NCBI GenBank assembly: GCA_028554795.2
Contig: CM068827.1
Span: 142,191,251 to 142,255,250, forward strand
DNA length: 64,000 nt
Direction of reading: 5' to 3'
From: Sinohyriopsis cumingii
Lineage: Eukaryota; Mollusca; Bivalvia; Unionida; Unionidae
Shown here: in pieces, positions 1 to 12,894 of the stretch
How the letters are laid out: the number at the start of each line of letters is the position of its first letter
How positions within the stretch are numbered: the stretch's first letter is position 1
The notes under the pieces: model-generated
What the model was told of the DNA's origin: nothing
Databases searched by the model: none
The model's input: only the letters and a program-made list of their open reading frames with translations
Position numbers and translations under genes: made by a program

Positions 1-2140
1 TTTATGAGCAAATACAATCTCTCCTCCCACTTTCAGATCAGCAGTCTGCCTCAATAAATCTCTGGCTAACAGGCTAATCATAGTAACTAATCAGCCCTAA
101 TTAGTGTATATTTAACAGGTGCTTCATACTTTCACTCTCAACCCTTACAGGATGCTATAATACCACTACAGCCATCAGTAGTACAATGAAAAGAAAAATG
201 TCTACCAAAAACACTAAAAATTATATCTGATCGCTGAAATCAATATATATGATTTTGAAAGGTCAGATTTTTAAAATGTTTTCAAGGTTGTACCAGATGC
301 TTGATACAAACAGCTAACATGTTGGAGCAGTGAGTATGAGAAACAAAATTTACTGGATAAGTTTGTTACTAACATCAGATGGGGCAAAGCCTACAAATGC
401 ACGAGTAGCTGACTGACTTCTGGTGATATCGTGTACAAGCTGATTGAGAGTGCACATCACTATGGGGATTGCTTGTTTATTTCATGTCACTGGATTGGTT
501 TCAAAGTAGTTCAATATACTACAACCATATCACTCTTATAAGTCGGGTCTGTGCAGCTTGCAGTTGGACTCAACCTATAAGCAAGTACATATGATATGTA
601 ATTGGAAATTAATGACTGATGCTTCTTTGTTATTTTTTCCCATTGCTCAACTATTTTCAGTTTTCAAAATGATACAAACTTATCAAAGAATGGAAAATGT
701 AGATGCTAATAAATTATGTAGCCTTGTGAGTGGTACTTTACACTGCTTAAGCTCCACTTCTGTAAGTTCATACATAACTATATACATTAAAAATGTTTGC
801 TATATGTAATTCTGTAGTAATACAAGAGCAACAACAAGATATTGGAACAAAAGTACCTGTGCTAGATGGATGCATAAAAACAAAAGTTATTACATATCAC
901 TGCCTTGAATGAGAATGTTTAAACCATCTGTATTCCAAATTACTGGAAAGTTTGTGAACAGTCTCTCTGAAGTCAGATTTTACTCCATTTATAAAACACA
1001 AAGCATGCTTAATTCAACTGTCAGAATAGTGTTGATTCATTTTTTAAGGTGATTCAGGAAGCAATAAGCAATCAGGAAAGCAACCAGAGCTCAGCAAAAA
1101 TAAGTTTCAGAACTGGAAGACAGAGTTTTACTTTGTGTAACGCCGAGATGGGCAAGGGGAGGGAACTTTTAATTCTTTGCACATACTGCAAGACAACATA
1201 TCAAGCCAAGTCATTATGGACTGTACGATGTTCATCAAAATAGAGCAACACCTGTACGATGGAGTGTACGATGTTCATCACCTGTTACGTAACATATTTA
1301 ACATGCTGAATTCAACAGTACTTCTCTTTATTATTACTCATTACCTTAATCTTGTTAAAATATTAACCATTAACTGCCACTTGCTTTTCATGATGACTTT
1401 AGCCATGAAATAGATTGACTCTGTGTCAATAAAGCATTAAGACTTTAACTGTACAGAGGCCTTTGTTACTGCTGTTATTACCTGTAAAGCCCCCAACAAA
1501 CCTGAAAATATTATGTCCCCTCCCTCATTCCCCCCAATGAAATGGTCAGTCATAATTGTGATGTATGTTCATTTTTCTATAGAGACATACATAGCTTGTG
1601 GAAAAACTCAAACTGCAGCAAACACAGTTCTGACAATGCTAACATTATGGTTGTCAAGAACAACCCAGTTCTGACCAGGATTCACTCAGATGATCCAGCA
1701 GGAAAGTTTTAATAACAGTACCGTCCAGTCTCTCGTGAGTGCAAAGATGAACACTAGGACACTTGCATTACCTTCAAAGCCCCTACTGAACTTATGAAAG
1801 TAGCAAAGACTGCAACTAATTAAGCCTATATTTTGCCATTCAGTGGATTTAAAAGACTTAAACTTGGTGCATGTTTTTATTTAATGTAAGAGTGGTTTTA
1901 ATTAATTCAGTCTTGGCACACGTGTATGGTGATGATATCTGATAGTGCTAAATCTACCAACTATTTCTTTCTAAGTATATGAAATGCTTTGAATAAAACA
2001 TGTTACTTTCTTTTACTGAGATTTGAATTTCTAGTAATTTTCTAAAGGTTTATATGAAAAGATAGTTTATTCTCAATTAGACAACATTGCTTTTTTGAAT
2101 CATGTGCACTAACCTCTCTTGGGACCTCAAAACACACTTT
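1..2140. other. A+T-rich intron, almost no recognised features
   Basis: No splice-bounded coding segment or transposon end was recognised, apart from a half palindromic MITE at 547-592 listed separately. A short direct duplication around 'gtacgatgttcatca' lies at about 1216-1281. Open frames here are short and lack similarity to anything I know. Confidence 0.5.
547..592 (+). mobile_element. Half copy of palindromic 'cttataagtc' MITE
   Basis: The segment matches the right-hand end of the palindromic MITE family: tgcagttggactcaacctataagcaagta. Only one end is present. Confidence 0.55.
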
Positions 2141-2144
2141 TAAG

Positions 2145-2189
2145 TACACACACACACACACACCACCACACACACATATACACACACAC
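2145..2189. repeat. (CA)n microsatellite
   Basis: Interrupted CA dinucleotide tract visible directly. Confidence 0.9.
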
Positions 2190-2355
2190 TAGGGATAAGG
2201 AAGGTATGATGAAGGCAGAAAGAGTTGTCAAAGATTTAATACACAGGAGGTCTGCATTTACAAAATATATGGGAATGTGATAGGCATGGCAAGTTGTGCT
2301 CCAGAAATGAAAATATGAATGGTGGCTGGATGATGAACAGACAAAAATGTCATAA

Positions 2356-2640
2356 ATACTGAAAGTGAAGAATAGTGAATAGCAAATTGAAACTGAAGAA
2401 CTGTGAATAGCATATAAAAACTGAAGAACTGTAAATTGCATATAAAAAATAAAAAATTGTAACTAGCATATTGAAACTGAAGAACTGTAAATAGCATATA
2501 AAAACTGAAGAACTGTAAATAACATATTGAAACTTAAGAACTGTGAATAGCATATTGCAACTGAAGAACTGTAAATTGCATATAAAAAATGAAAAATTGT
2601 CAATAGCATATTGAAACTGAAGAACTGTGAATAGCAATTA
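2356..2640. repeat. 28-bp minisatellite
   Basis: About ten degenerate copies of actgaagaactgtaaatagc followed by atataaaa or atattgaa. Related single copies appear near 2935 and 3415. The long minus-strand open frames across it are repeat artefacts. Confidence 0.85.
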
Positions 2641-3119
2641 TATATACCAACATTTCACTGACATAAAAATCATGTAGAGTTTATAATGCCCTGGAAACAA
2701 AAGTAAGGATAAGGGCTGGATGAATGTCTGGAAAAATGATTAAAACATTAAAAATATTGAAACCGTTGAACTGTTGAATTGCAAAATGAACATCTGGATT
2801 GCCAGTCTAAAACATGCAATATGATTCAAAGTGATATTTTGAGTGGTTTTAAAGTTATGTTCCAGGAAACAAATGTAAATGATGAAGAAATAGATTAACA
2901 AATGGATGAAATATAAAAAATATTTAAACTCAAGAATCGTGAATTGCAAAAGGCACATCTAAACCACCAGTCTAATACACACGGCATATTTCACAGCAAT
3001 AATTTGTGTGGTTGTTTAGTCTGGAAATGAAATTGTCCGTAACAGATGGATCGATGGGCAGACAAACAGACAAATAACTAAGAGATTTGGAATTTTAACG
3101 TAGATTTAAAACATTTTCA
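2641..3119. other. Intron; diverged copies related to the 28-bp array
   Basis: Loose repeats of 'gaattgcaaaa..acatct..accagtctaa' recur at about 2770-2815 and 2935-2980 and again near 3430. This suggests the 28-bp array lies inside an older, longer repeat. Nothing coding is recognised. Confidence 0.4.
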
Positions 3120-3405
3120 GTCATATTGCCACGATGTCTGCAGTGTGGCACTTTATAGTGATGTCCAGCACTGGGGCATCATGCTGCAGACATAGAACAT
3201 CATGTCCCACTCAGTCACATTATCCTGACACCAGGCCAACCAGTCCTAACACCAACCTCTTAATGCCGAGTGTCAAGCGAGGTAGCTGCTAGTACCATTT
3301 TTATAAGTCTTTGGTATGACTTGGCCAGGGCTCAAACCCATGACCTCCCACATCCGAGGCAGATGCTCTAATGACTTAGGCCACTGAAGAAGTCAACAAA
3401 TAGGT
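3120..3405 (-). mobile_element. tRNA-derived SINE (family 2)
   Basis: On the minus strand, tggcctaagtcattagagca is an A-box-like segment, and ggtcatgggtttgagccc contains a B-box-like GGTTTGAGCCC about 35 nt later. A tRNA-unrelated body follows. Ends are approximate and no target duplication was identified. Confidence 0.6.
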
Positions 3406-5499
3406 TATAAACCTTGAAACTGAGAATAATGAATAGCAAAATGTCACATTTGGACCACTGGTCCATTATATCTACAAATTTCACAGTTACCCTGAAAGGT
3501 TTTCTTTTTTAGTGCACTAGAAAGCATTATGTTTCTCCATTAATATTTGCCTGAGCACATTACATTAGGTTAATTGTCTTTACTACATCCATATCCAGTC
3601 CTCCTGGAAAGATGGAAAAATGTTTGTCTGTCAGCATTATGTAGACAATGGGAAGCCATTCTTACATGTTAACTCTCCTCTGTACCTAACAGGTGACTTC
3701 TGTTGGTATAATGGTACCAACTGTACAACCCCAGGTGGGCAGAGCTTAAGGTGTAGGTTCAACATTGTATTCAGAATAAGAAAAAAAAAAATAGCTGTGA
3801 TTGGTGCATTATGTAAGAGCTGTACTTTCTGTTAGGCTTAAAAAAAAGTTGTGCATCTTGGCAACATGCTACATTATGTTAATTCATATCTAGGTCACAT
3901 TTTGTATTTTTTATGATTTTTTTTTCAAATGTGGTATACACGAAGCATATTCAGTTTTAATGATGTAGCATAATATGTTGCCTTTATCACTATGCGTATT
4001 TGAAATGTTATGAACTTCTGAACTGTTACAAGTTGCTATTAAGAGTTTAATTTAGTAGCATGTGTCTATAGATTTTAATTCCATACCTGTAATTATGACT
4101 AGTTTGGTTTTATTTTAGGCATGTGTGAGTGTGCTAGTGTGTGTGTGCATGTGCGGGTTTATCAGGCCGTTGGTCTGACTGTCTGTATTGGGATGGAAGC
4201 AGGTGCAACCATCTAGGCCACACAAGGATGGAAGTGCTCATTTGTAAACTTGTGCGCATGTTGGATCGATGAAGGGTGGGGGTGTGTGGCCAATACAAAT
4301 GTGGGCCAACCCAAGAATTCAGGAGAACTGTGTGATTTGACACTGGACATATAAACCAGGTCAAAATGTTTTGTTTGCAAGTTTATACAAGTATTTATAT
4401 GAGTCATACATGGTTATGAATCGCATGGACTGTACAAATGACTATGAGTCATGAGTCATGTTTGGTACAATTGTTATATTGATTACAATTGATCATATTT
4501 GTTTCAATTATGTTGTTTCAACTGAGTACATGAAACATATTGTGTGTTTCAACTGAGTACAATTGAGTTACCTTCATTACATGAGATTATATGAATCTTA
4601 CTTTCATTACATCTGAATATATGAATCACATTTTTGTTTTCCCATTTGTGAATGTTTGTGTAAAGTAAGTGAATGAGTCATGTTTTTAGAGCTTGAAAGA
4701 ACCACCATGTATTTGTACATATTTTTATTAATTCATTTCATAAACTTCCATCTTTCATCACAATGTGTTGTGCTGTCATTTAATCCAAGCATCCATTCAG
4801 GTCAAATCCTGTTACATGAGGTCTATGGAAAAACAATTGGTACCATGATACCTGTTACACCCAGTCTAAATCAATATTTTACTTAAGCAACATGTTAAAG
4901 GATGTTCTCATTAAGGGGAAGGGTGGGAGGGATTATATGTCATGTTACCAAGTAAGTATTATTAAAGAAACATAATTTACTACAAAAATCTACTTTCTCC
5001 ATCAAATACATTACCTGATCAAATTACATTCGCAGAATAGGTAAGAGAAAGAGGAAATCTGACCCAAATTTTACCCAAAAGATGCATGATTGCTCTATAA
5101 AATAAGATGAACTTCTAATGTTAGTTTAGAAAAACAAGAGACAATTTGATTACATACATGCGGGGAAGATCCCTGTGGGATTCTCGATTTGATTATTGTC
5201 TCACCATCAAGTTTCCTAGTTGAATCCAGCAAAAGTGGCAAATTCATGTCTGGGCCAAGGGTTGTGCTTTCATTAATGAGGAGTGGTTGCTGTCAGTGCA
5301 GCTACCACTACCTCAAAACTTGGTTCTCTCCTTAGCAAGGCCATGTCATGCAAATGTGAATAAGAGAAGGTAGACTGGATATGCAAGCCAACTGATTATG
5401 CTATGTCAAACTGAGACATTTAAGTTCTTTTTTAATTTACACATTTTTCTCCAGGGAAATAAATTATTTGTTGAATTTTACAAAATTTGTCGATTTTGT
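3406..5499. other. Intron, no recognised gene
   Basis: Non-coding A+T-rich sequence with short homopolymers (3780, 3841, 3918) and a small TG-rich patch near 4125-4155. Loose repeats of 'tttcaactgagtaca' occur at 4515-4565 and of 'cattacatgaga/ctgaatatatgaatc' at 4575-4630. No exon or transposon end seen. Confidence 0.4.
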
Positions 5500-6750
5500 C
5501 TTTTCTAGTACTTAGTTTAAGACCATAGGGTAGCAATAGTTTTGTCTTGCATTCTTGTGTTCAGCAGTAGGAATAGTCTTTCAGAGTTGATGTGGATATT
5601 TTCGGTGCATCTACAGTAACATCTTAGTGACTGTCCAGCTTCCTGCATCTTTGCTTCTCTTGACAGGTTGATCAATAAGAGGGAATGAATAGTTATTGTT
5701 GGCTGACTAGTGGCAGCAAGCACGTCTTAGGAAGGAACTAGGTTGTGTTTTAGAATAACTCCACCATTAGAGCGGAACTGTATGTGGTTCAGACCAATAT
5801 ATATCATATGTATGATAGCTGCTTCTTTGCATGGGTGGTGGTGGTGGTGGCTCAGGAGAGATTCCACTGGAAATGTTGTGAGTGAGTGTGGTCTTGATAT
5901 GCCAGAATTGGACCACAAGTAGAAGATTACCTTCTTGTGGCCAAATCATCTCTTTCATTTGGTCTGAATATGTCTGAGTTCATGGAATGTTATACCTTGA
6001 CTGTGATGGGACTAACTTCTTGTCTTTAAAGAAGAGAAAGAAGTCCACCATTGGGGAATGGGTGCCCAGAGTGGTGTGACCTCACTGATGTGACAACACG
6101 ATTTCCCCTTGTGTGTCCTCAAGGTGAAGGATCTTCTGCTGTTGCAATCCTCTCCATGACTGAAGCTCTAAACTCCTTTACAATCAGGACATCCCTAAAA
6201 GGAGCCAGGAGTAAAGGAGGAATCTGTTTGGATATGGATGGATTAGTTTTGATCTTGACTGCTTCAGCAGACTGGTCACTATGACTTGTCTGGGTCATGT
6301 CTGTGGCTAAATCAAGCAGATTGTTGATCCAGGGTGTTTCATCTTAGTGGGGCAATCAGAGCTACTTCATTTCTTAACTTTTCATAATCAAAACTGATGG
6401 AGGGAAGATGTATGCCAACATTACTTCACAGCTGATTACAAGACCATGTACAGTCCATGCTTCTGTGGTAGAGTTGTGGAAAAATGAAATCAAAATCTCA
6501 AGCATTTAATGGCTCCAAAGTGCAAATACCATATGGAAGGTTCCTGGAGGGAAAACTCTGTATGACACAGTTCATAGGAAGAGTTTTCTCTTGAAGAATC
6601 CACATGCCAATGACCACCACAGGTCCAGTAGTAAACTGGTATTGTAATAGATCCAGCCCTGCATTAAGTAGTCCAAGATTCTCTAAGATACTTTCTCGCT
6701 GAAACAATGTCTTGTCTGATGCTTTCTCTGACTGATGAGCTGTACTTTCA
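5500..6750 (-). pseudogene. Decayed retroelement (possibly DIRS-type) fragment
   Basis: Compared with its flanks this block has a less A+T-rich, codon-like composition on the minus strand, with many stops and frame breaks. Short pieces resemble reverse transcriptase/RNase H to tyrosine-recombinase linkers of DIRS-like elements, for example LAYIFPPSVLI near 6400 and ALIAPLR near 6350. A long segment reading NPSISKQIPPLLLAPFRDVL lies near 6200. The assignment is from memory of such motifs and is tentative; it could be another retroelement class. Confidence 0.35.
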
Positions 6751-7549
6751 ATTTATCTGGGAGAACGACACAAGTTAATATGTGCTATGAGTTCCATATC
6801 TAAATGGACAAAAATGCTAAGAGCTGCAAATGAAGAAAATAAATTTGTTCATGTTGTAAACGAAAAGCCATACTAATGGATGTTTTCCTTTGGTGTGTTA
6901 TCCAGCATAGAATGTAACTAGATTGTCTGGAGGACATCATTACAGTGTGGTTATAGTAAAATCTGGTTAAAACAAGGTAAATTGGTAGACAACAAGCAGG
7001 TAGAAAGGGGGATAACCTGTAAGAGTTGGTTCCCTTGGTCAATATAATGTATAGACAAAAAAAACATTTTTCTGACTTTCAGGGAGGAATGGATTCAGAG
7101 GTAGGAAAGAAAGTTATCCTAATGTAATGTGACCAGGAAATCTATTTGATGGCAGAATGACAATGTGGATAATAATGGATGGATGGATGCAATTTCTCTT
7201 GGAAAGACTTATTAAAAGACAGAATGAGAATCGTGATACCTGTGGAATCAACTTGTGTTGAAGACAATTGGTAGGTAATATAGCATATTCTGGCATTTAG
7301 ACTGGTGGATGCCAGCAGGCAAGGATGAGAGTATAACGTAATATTTATAAAGTCAGAAATATATTTTTTTCAATTTGTCAGTAATAAATGAGGGTGAAGG
7401 CTTAATGCATGGTGATGTAACAGGTGAAGACTGTATTTACTTATTACACAAATATACTAGAAAGACCATAACCGTTAGGCATTAGGTTGCAGCTCTGCTT
7501 TAACTACTTACCTTTCTTTAAATCTGACATTAAAAAAATTAATATTTCT
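6751..7549. other. Intron, nothing recognised
   Basis: A few short open frames but no splice-bounded similarity. A short GGAT run sits at about 7170-7190. Confidence 0.4.
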
Positions 7550-8050
7550 GTCAATTATCTCGTATTTATTATTCATGGCAATTATCTCCTGTTGATTATT
7601 CAAGTCAATTTTATCTCCTATTAAATATTCATATCAATCATTTCCTGTTAATTAATCATGTAAATTATCTCCTGTTGAATATTTATGTCAATTATCTCTT
7701 ATTGATTACTGATTATTCATGGCAATTATCTCATGTTTATTATTCATGTCAATTATCTCCTATTAAATATTCATGTCAATTATCTCATGTTAAATATTCA
7801 CATTAATTATCTCATGTTGATTATTCACATCAATTATTTCCTGTTGAATATTCATGTCAATTATCTCATGTTAAATATTCATGTCAATCATTTCCTGTTA
7901 ATTATTCATGACAATTATCTAATGTTAATAATTCACATCAATTATCTCCAGTTGATTAAAAGTAGGACAACTCAACTAAGATCCCTGTTGGTTACTTTCC
8001 CCTGTTGATTATTCATGACAATTATCTCTTGTTGAATATTCATGGTACAA
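7550..8050. repeat. 27-bp minisatellite interrupted by a 40-bp foreign segment
   Basis: About 17 copies of tcaattatctcctgttgatt plus attcatg. The array is broken at about 7957-7998 by an unrelated segment and then resumes. The open frames rich in HVNYLLLNI-like repeats are produced by the array. Confidence 0.88.
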
Positions 8051-8128
8051 CATTTCTTTATTATAGTGCACTTCATTACTGGTATAAGGCAATTCCATAT
8101 GTACTGTACAGTATCACTAATTTTCTGT

Positions 8129-8321
8129 ATACACTCACTTATAAGTTGAGTCAAACTGCAAATAACAATGCTCCTTATCTGCTATAGCATAATGGACCAA
8201 GTAGATTGGGGTCCATGTTATTTATTCTACTAATTACTCATAACAAACTGCACAGACCCAAATCTGCCATCACATAATGCACCAGCAGTTGGACTTGACT
8301 TACAAGCAAGTATATATAGTA
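8129..8321 (+). mobile_element. Palindromic MITE, near-complete copy
   Basis: The left end tatacactcacttataag and right end cttacaagcaagtatatata are inverted copies. Internally, two nested inverted repeats pair 'tctgc..t..cataat' with 'cagatctg..'. This is one of about a dozen copies in the window. Confidence 0.75.
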
Positions 8322-9580
8322 AATGGGGTACTGATTCTCATGAATTTCATTGTTGCCACAAACAACAGATTTAAAGACTTTGAGAAAAATTGGTCACACA
8401 TGATAAAGAAGCCTGACACCACTCCATTTTCAGTGTTTCATTCCAAGAGATCAACAAAGCTGTATGATAAATCAACATCTTTTCTGTAATCTGTTCATAA
8501 AATGTTGGCATTTACATTGAGAATTTTCATTTCAACCCTTTAAAAATGAATTATAATGCATTTTATATTGTTTCAATGTACATTTATATATGGTATCCAT
8601 TAGCTATAATTTCCATTCACTGCCTTAAATCAGTAGGTTGCTACAAAGAAAGGATAGAGAGAACAAGAAAAAGCACAAGGTAATCAAACACTAATATTAC
8701 TGAAAATAAATGAGTAAGAAATGATCCTAGTATATGAAAATTTGATTTAATACTTAATCAAACAGATTCTTCACTCAAATGAAACTGTTATAAAAAAAAT
8801 TTAATAGTTGTGATGATGTGTTTCTTTTTATCCATGCATGCTTAATCATAGTGAACAACATGACTGAACTAGTGACTGAAGCACAATTACTAATGAAACA
8901 CTAAGTATATAATAACTGCAGAGCAATGAAACCCACACTTCAATGATTTTTTGACAAAGTCACTTAATCAACATCATGTCAATCAAGTTTGCTGGTATAC
9001 ACAAATGTTTGTCAGGGGAATAATCCTGAAATTCTTCAATTTAAACAAATACATAATTCTCTAAATCACAGATAATCAGGTTTGATCTTTCACACATTTT
9101 TACATCAGCCGTTATTACCCATTCAGCATGAATCTACTTGATTGATAAGTTTTAAGAAAGTTGAAGTTTGCTCATACATGATGTACACTCAAAAAAAGGA
9201 GTGATTCCATTGTTTTTCTGTTTAGTCAGCATCTTCAAATAGATGCGCTCTGGAAACATTAAATGTTAACAATGCTTGCTAACTGCATTAAGGCATGAGG
9301 CAGCTAATTATGTTTGGTTCACATATGGAATAAGGACATTATCTGAACCAACAGGGATCTTAGTCGAATTGTCGTACCTTTAAACGAGTGTGTCAACACC
9401 ATGAGACCCAAGAAAATAAATGATACTGCTGTAATGCAGCTATGCTAGGAACCCTGGGACTAAAATTATAAATTATAAAAACAAAAATTTAAATAAAAAT
9501 TTTCAACATCCATTAGCCAAAACATTTATTTCAATTGGACAATGGCAGAATGCATTTTCAAAATCTGCATTTCTCTCTAA
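8322..9580. other. Intron, nothing coding recognised
   Basis: A+T-rich unique-looking sequence. The one notable segment is 9346-9385, an inverted copy of the piece interrupting the 27-bp array at 7957-7998. Confidence 0.4.
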
Positions 9581-10165
9581 TTAGCCACTACTGTATTCAA
9601 TCAATGTCAATTATTGTATTCCAGTCTGGCTATAGCACAGAGTAAGTGCCTCTAACGAGCCACTACTGTAATTGATCCGTGTCAGCTGGATTCTTCTAAT
9701 AGATTATAGCACACACAAAATTATCTCTGCCTTTAATGGGTCGTTACTGTAATTGATCTTTGTTAGCTAGTAGATTCCTAACAGGCTATAGGACACCCAT
9801 AATTACTCATGTCTCAAATGAGTCACTACTGTATGTTGATCTGTGTTAGCTAGTAGATTCCAAACATGCTAAAGGACACCCACAATTACTCAATTCTCAA
9901 ATGAGTCACTACTGTAAATGATCTGTGTTAGCTAGTAGATTCCAAAACATGCTAAAGGTTCAAATGAGTCACTACTGTAATTGACCTGTGTTAGCTAGTA
10001 GATTCCTAACAGGCTATAGCAAACCCATAATTATCTCTGCCTCTAATGGGCCACTACTTTAATTGATCTGTGTTAGTAGATTCCTAGCAGGTTACAGCAC
10101 ATCCAAAATTACTCATTTCTATAATAAGCCACTATTGTAATTGATCTGTGTCAGCTACTGTATTT
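9581..10165. repeat. Tandem array, ~80-bp unit
   Basis: About seven units beginning gtcactactgtaattgatct and containing tgttagctagtagattccta, with one internally deleted unit near 9900-9960. Confidence 0.88.
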
Positions 10166-10309
10166 GATAACAGCACACAGGACAGATGAAATTACTTCTG
10201 AGCAGGTCAGCTATTTTTTAGAAAAACTGGGTTGATAATGGTTATGGATTAGAAGTAAATGTAGCTGGTAATCTCTACTGTAATCTGCTGCCATCCATGT
10301 TTCAACAAA

Positions 10310-10525
10310 CATGTTCAATAAATGTGTCAATAAACATGTCAATAAATGTGCCAATAAACATGTGTCAATAAATGTTTCAACAAACATATGTCAATAAATG
10401 TGTCAATAAACATGTGTCAATAAATGTTTCTATAAACATGTCAATAAATGTGTCAATAAACATGTGTTGATAAATGTGTCAATAAACATGTCAATAAACA
10501 TGTGTCAATAAACATGTCCAAAAAC
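10310..10525. repeat. 12-13 bp minisatellite (tcaataaacatg / tcaataaatgtg)
   Basis: Alternating short units of tcaataaacatg and tgtcaataaatg, directly visible. Confidence 0.9.
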
Positions 10526-11110
10526 AATGATATATGATAAGTTCATCTGCTGTATCTGTCACAAAACTAGCAAATGAAGTGTCCCAATTTTGTTCAGTGT
10601 GTCATGCAATAATAATACAGAATTAAATGGTCACTGATAGATTCTCATTTACATAATGAAAAGAAGAATCATGTTTGTAATGTCCAAAATCATTGGCTTC
10701 AACTACAGTTGGAATTTAATCTTGAGTTAATTTCCAAAAATGACAGAGCATTTTCATCATTTTAAATCACTTTACTTTGATGACAATGCAGTGGAAGAAA
10801 ATGACAATTGACCAGAAATGACCATAGACAAGTATATTTATCAAATGTGGGTGTTACATCATTGTTTCAATGTTATTTCTATGGTCTGTATGACATAATA
10901 TGTATTGAAAGAATAAAACATAAAGTTTAATAGTCTTAACAGTTGATCTTTATTCCCTTTTAAGATGTGACATTATTTGACAAGCCTAAATGCACAAATA
11001 CCATAAGTCGAAGAATACATTTAACTTACATCAACTGAAAATTATTACTATACATTTTGCTGGCATTTTGTTGATCCCCTACATTCCCCCTCCCCCACAT
11101 CAACACACAT
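10526..11110. other. Intron, nothing recognised
   Basis: A+T-rich sequence; a short C-rich run lies at 11085-11098. Confidence 0.4.
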
Positions 11111-11582
11111 ACAGTATGTACTCGCTTATACTAAAGCGCTCACCGTTACGGATCACTACCATCTCACCTCTGTCTGTGTGAGTTCGAGTCTTGGATTCGG
11201 TCAATGTGGGTGTGTGAGAAAGCTTGCCAGTAGCTTCTCGTGGGTCGGTGGTTCTTTCTGGGCTTTTCCCGGGTTCTTCCTCCACCATTAATACTGGCCG
11301 CCATGTATAGCCTATCGTGTGCTAAAAAATGGCGTTAAACCCTACTACAGCAACAGCAGCAGTACTCGCTTATAAGATGAGTCCAACTACAAAAAAGCAC
11401 AGACCCAGATCTGCCATCACATAAGCGTCTGCATATGTTGGTTTATGCAGCTTGTTAGGAGTAATCAATAGAACAAACAATAGAGACCATGATCTGCAGG
11501 CACATTATGCTATGGCAGATCAGGACCTTTGTTGTTTGCAGTCTGACTTGACTTATAAGCAAATATATTTGGTCTATGGATT
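11111..11582 (+). mobile_element. Palindromic MITE split by a nested SINE
   Basis: The left end (tatgtactcgcttata) is at 11114-11130. The rest of the MITE resumes at 11362 with gtactcgcttataagatgag and ends near 11582 with gacttataagcaaatatattt. The inner palindrome (cagacccagatctgcc / ggcagatcaggacc) is preserved. Confidence 0.75.
11131..11361 (+). mobile_element. tRNA-related SINE (family 1), 5'-truncated, with 13-bp TSD
   Basis: Flanked by direct repeats GTACTCGCTTATA at 11118-11130 and 11362-11374. The copy starts inside the tRNA-like head (ctaaagcgctcaccg), so the A box is missing. B-box-like gagttcgagtct is present. The conserved body (gggttcttcctccaccatta) and tail (tggcgttaaaccct) are followed by a cag-rich end. 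Confidence 0.85.
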
Positions 11583-11739
11583 CATCCAATTTTCAATCAT
11601 TCTTGCAACACAGTGGTTCTGTACATAACATGACTGGCAGTTATGGACCCAACAATTGCTATATAATAAGAAAAAGAAAATTAAACTTAAGCTTAGCCTA
11701 GTTCTTTCATCCACACTATGAAAGATTTTTTTCAGGGAC

Positions 11740-12172
11740 ATAAATAGTTTGCATTTAGACTCATTTTATAAGCAAGTATACATAGGTCATCTTGATGTAA
11801 ATCCTTATAAATTTTATTTTATCCATGAAGTCTTTCAAAAGTTACTGAGCTGAAATTAAACTGAAAGGCAATGTTCTGAGTAATCATAGGCCAAAACACT
11901 GTAAAACTGTTTTGGAAAAAACAACAGTTTAAATCAAACTTGACCTACATTATCTTAATGTAAACCTTATATAATCTATCTAACCCTTTAAAAGTCACTC
12001 AGGGGAATCTATCTAACCCTTTAAAAGTCACTCAGGGGAATCTATCTAACCCTTTAAAAGTCACTCAGGGGAATCTATCTAACCCTTTAAAAGTCACTCA
12101 GGGGAGTCTATCTAACCCTTTAAAAGTCACTCAGGGAAACCAAATTTCTGTCAGGCTGGGACAGAAACACTA
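11740..12172 (+). mobile_element. Half MITE plus mollusc-type dispersed repeat carrying a 33-bp array
   Basis: A half palindromic-MITE end (ttataagcaagtatacata) lies at 11768-11787. It is followed by sequence of the 'gatgtaaatcctt..ccatgaagtctttcaaaagttactgagc' type, also found at 16.0-17.1 kb. The array listed separately arose within it from the 'ctttaaaagtcactcaggg' segment. Confidence 0.5.
11973..12137. repeat. 33-bp minisatellite, five copies
   Basis: Five almost identical copies of aatctatctaaccctttaaa plus agtcactcagggg (165 bp, exactly 5 x 33). Confidence 0.95.
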
Positions 12173-12894
12173 TTAGCTCCCTCCATAGGGTATAAAAAAT
12201 ACAAATATGACTCATTTTCTGGGAGAATGGCCGATTCATCAAGATCAAAAGCACAATAAACACAATTAGAATCCAAAAAGTAAAGATCACTTTTATCCAT
12301 CAAGGAAATTCATGCAATTCTATCATTATGATTCCTTTGAGTATTGGAGTTAATAATGGAATATACAAGTCAGTTTTTCAACACATTTTAAACATATCCA
12401 CACATTCTATACTTATCTGACACATCCTGTTTAAACTCATTTTTGACATTTTTTCTACAACTGTAATTCACCATTTGATTCATAACAAAGTTATATTATG
12501 ATACAAACACTGATTTTGCCCCCATGTCCGAACAGCCCATGGGTCTCAATAGAACCAGTGTTTATGTTTGACAATTAATGTCAGACAGGTATGATTTTTT
12601 TTTTTGTAATTACTGACCGTACAAGAAAATATTAATTACAGATGCAGAAAGCTTATTTCCTTTCAATTTTTCCCTGTACCACTGATTTGAAGATGATGCA
12701 TATGAATCACCCTTGGATTTCTATCCAGCCCCTGTGGTGTTCAACCAATGCAATCGCCAGAAGCAATCAGACTGGTTCCAGCTTCTGTAGTCATTACATT
12801 TATTGACAAGAGCCAGTCACAAATATAAGTAATTTTAAATACAACTTGATACTTTAATTTTGTTTTTTAAAACCAAATTTCTAACATGGTTCCC

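Noticed and set aside
11131-11361. Functional tRNA genes at SINE heads (also 22.8, 43.6 and 53.5 kb)
   Set aside because: A- and B-box-like motifs are present but no complete cloverleaf closes and all copies continue into the SINE body.
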